Shown: piece by piece, positions 61,855 to 64,000 of the stretch
Position numbering within the stretch: position 1 is the stretch's first letter
Layout of the letters: each line of letters opens with the position of its first letter
Assembly (NCBI GenBank): GCA_943735955.1
Contig: OX030957.1
Span: forward strand, 12,319,517-12,383,516
Origin: Piscicola geometra
Lineage: Eukaryota; Annelida; Clitellata; Hirudinida; Piscicolidae
DNA length: 64,000 nucleotides
Reading direction: 5' to 3'
Translations under genes and position numbers: made by a program
The notes under the pieces: generated by a model
Databases searched by the model: none
What the model was told of the DNA's origin: nothing
What the model saw: only the letters and a program-made list of their open reading frames with translations

Positions 61855-64000
61855 TCCCACCAGACACTATCACACCATCCCACCAACACACCATCCCACC
61901 ACACACCATCCCACCAACACACCATCCCACCAACACACCATCCCACCAACACACCACCACACACCATCCCACCACACACCATCCCAACACACACCACCAC
62001 ACAGCATCCCACCAACACACCATCCCACCACCACCATCCCACCATACACCAACACACCATCCCACCACACACCACCACACACCATCCCACCACACACCAC
62101 CACACACCATCCACCATCCCACCACACAGCATCCCACCAACACACCATCCCACCACACACCACCACCATCCCACCACACACCACCACACAGCATCCCACC
62201 ACACACCACCACCATCCCACCACACACCACCACTATCCCACCATACACCCCCACACAGCATCCCACCATCTCACCAACACACCATCCCACCACACACCAC
62301 CACACACCATCCCACCACACAACACCACACAGCACCACTCACCACACAGCACCACCATCCCACCACACACCACCACACAGCATCCCACCAACACACCATC
62401 CCACCACCACCATCCCACCATACACCAACACACCATCCCACCACACACCATCCCACCACACACCATCCCACCACACACCATCCCACCACACACCATCCCA
62501 CCAACACACTACCCCACCACACACCACCACACACCATCCCACCACACAGCACCACCATCCCACCACACAGCACCACCATCCCACCACACAGCACCACCAT
62601 CCCACCACACACCACACAGCATCACCATCCCACCACACACCACACAGCATCACCATCCCACCACACACCACACAGCATCACCATCTACCACCACCATCCC
62701 ACCACACACCACACAGCATCACCATCCCACCACACACCACACAGCATCACTATCCCACCACCACCATCCCACCACACACCACACAGCATCACCATCCCAC
62801 CACACACCACACAGCATCACCATCCCACCACACACCATCCCACCACACACCACCACACAGCATCCCACCAACACACCATCCCACCACCACCATCCCACCA
62901 TACACCAACACACCATCCCACCACACACCACCACACACCATCCCACCACACACCACCACACACCATCCACCATCCCACCACACAGCATCCCACCAACACA
63001 CCATCCCACCACACACCACCACCATCCCACCACACACCACCACACAGCATCCCACCACACACCACCACCATCCCACCACACACCACCACTATCCCACCAT
63101 ACATCCCCACACAGCATCCCACCATCTCACCAACACACCATCCCACCACACACCACCACACACCATCCCACCACACAACACCACACAGCACCACTCACCA
63201 CACAGCACCACCATCCCACCACACACCACCACACAGCATCCCACCAACACACCATCCCACCACCACCATCCCACCATACACCAACACACCATCCCACCAC
63301 ACACCATCCCACCACACACCATCCCACCACACACCATCCCACCAACACACTACCCCACCACACACCACCACACACCATCCCACCACCATCCCACCACACA
63401 GCACCACCATCCCACCACACAGCACCACCATCCCACCACACACCACACAGCATCACCATCCCACCACCACCATCCCACCACACACCACACAGCATCACCA
63501 TCTACCACCACCATCCCACCACACACCACACAGCATCACCATCCCACCACACACCACACAGCATCACTATCCCACCACCACCATCCCACCACACACCACA
63601 CAGCATCACCATCCCACCACACACCACACAGCATCACCATCCCACCACCACCATCCCACCACACACCACACAGCATCACCATCCCACCACCACCATCCCA
63701 CCACACACCACACAGCATCACCATCCCACCACACACCACACAGCATCACCATCCCACCACCACCATCCCACCACACACCACACAGCATCACCATCCCACC
63801 ACCACCATCCCACCACACACCACACAGCATCACCATCCCACCACACACCACACAGCATCACCATCCCACCACCACCATCCCACCATACACAACACAGCAC
63901 CACCATCCCACCACACACCACACAGCATCACCATCCCACCACCACCATCCCACCACACACCACACAGCATCACCATCCCACCACCACCATCCCACCATAC
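61855..64000. repeat. C-rich minisatellite (catcccaccacacaccac-type), over 2.1 kb, runs off the window
   Basis: Short words (catcccacca, cacaccac, cacagcatc) are arranged in changing orders. The block at about 61985-62340 recurs at about 62843-63200, an offset near 857 bp (compare the tripwire ctatcccaccatacaccccc at ~62232 and ~63089). The end beyond 63400 is a more regular ~28-42-bp unit. The minus strand lacks stop codons by composition, giving many false open frames. Confidence 0.95.

Noticed and set aside
61758..63921. Many long Gly/Trp/Val/Cys-rich minus-strand frames
   Set aside because: The C-rich minisatellite lacks stop codons by composition. Frames overlap each other in all phases and have no domain.

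Overview
The window is nuclear DNA from an animal. The genes are AT-rich, are split by many short GT-AG introns, and sit among LINEs, tRNA-derived SINEs, a hAT transposon, other inverted-repeat elements and many minisatellites. The muscarinic receptor is of the B type (GAR-2-like) known from nematodes, arthropods and other protostomes. With F-type and C-type lectin genes and an Ingi-type LINE carrying a 2A motif, this suggests a protostome, perhaps a lophotrochozoan. The species cannot be named from sequence alone.

Layout. 1-7.2 kb: a degenerate CR1-like LINE interrupted by an Ingi-clade LINE with a 14-bp target-site duplication. 7.2-8.9 kb: AT minisatellites. 9-11.7 kb: LINE fragments and a SINE. 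12.2-15.6 kb (minus): a complete 16-exon RBBP4/7 (Caf1-55) gene, for which every splice phase was checked. A 940-bp divergent promoter region holding a foldback repeat separates it from TXNDC9 (plus, 6 exons, 16.5-20.5 kb), whose first intron is packed with inverted-repeat elements. An unrecognised 405-residue coiled-coil-like protein gene follows in tandem (20.7-23.2 kb). 24.3-27.1 kb: a 5'-truncated CR1-like LINE. 27.2-30.6 kb (minus): an F-type-lectin/PAN gene and a secreted C-type lectin. 34.6-37.0 kb (minus): the intronless coding region of a muscarinic acetylcholine receptor. 40-41.75 kb: a large AT minisatellite. 42.6-46.2 kb: an RTE-like LINE and another LINE fragment. 48.7-49.4 kb: microsatellite plus 12-bp minisatellite. 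52.7-53.8 kb: a hAT element with terminal inverted repeats and an 8-bp target-site duplication. 57.8 kb: a possible M13 peptidase remnant. 59.7-61.7 kb (minus): the 3' exons of a GLD-2-type poly(A) polymerase. 61.9-64.0 kb: a C-rich minisatellite containing a copied block of several hundred base pairs.

The host genes do not form an operon-like unit. RBBP4 and TXNDC9 are head to head and may share a promoter region; TXNDC9 and the unknown gene are close tandem neighbours. The most distinctive single item is the Ingi-type LINE. It has an N-terminal hydrophobic leader ending in a 2A ribosome-skipping motif, three Cys/His fingers, endonuclease, reverse transcriptase and RNase H in one frame, and it appears to have been killed purely by point changes compatible with C-to-T/G-to-A transitions.
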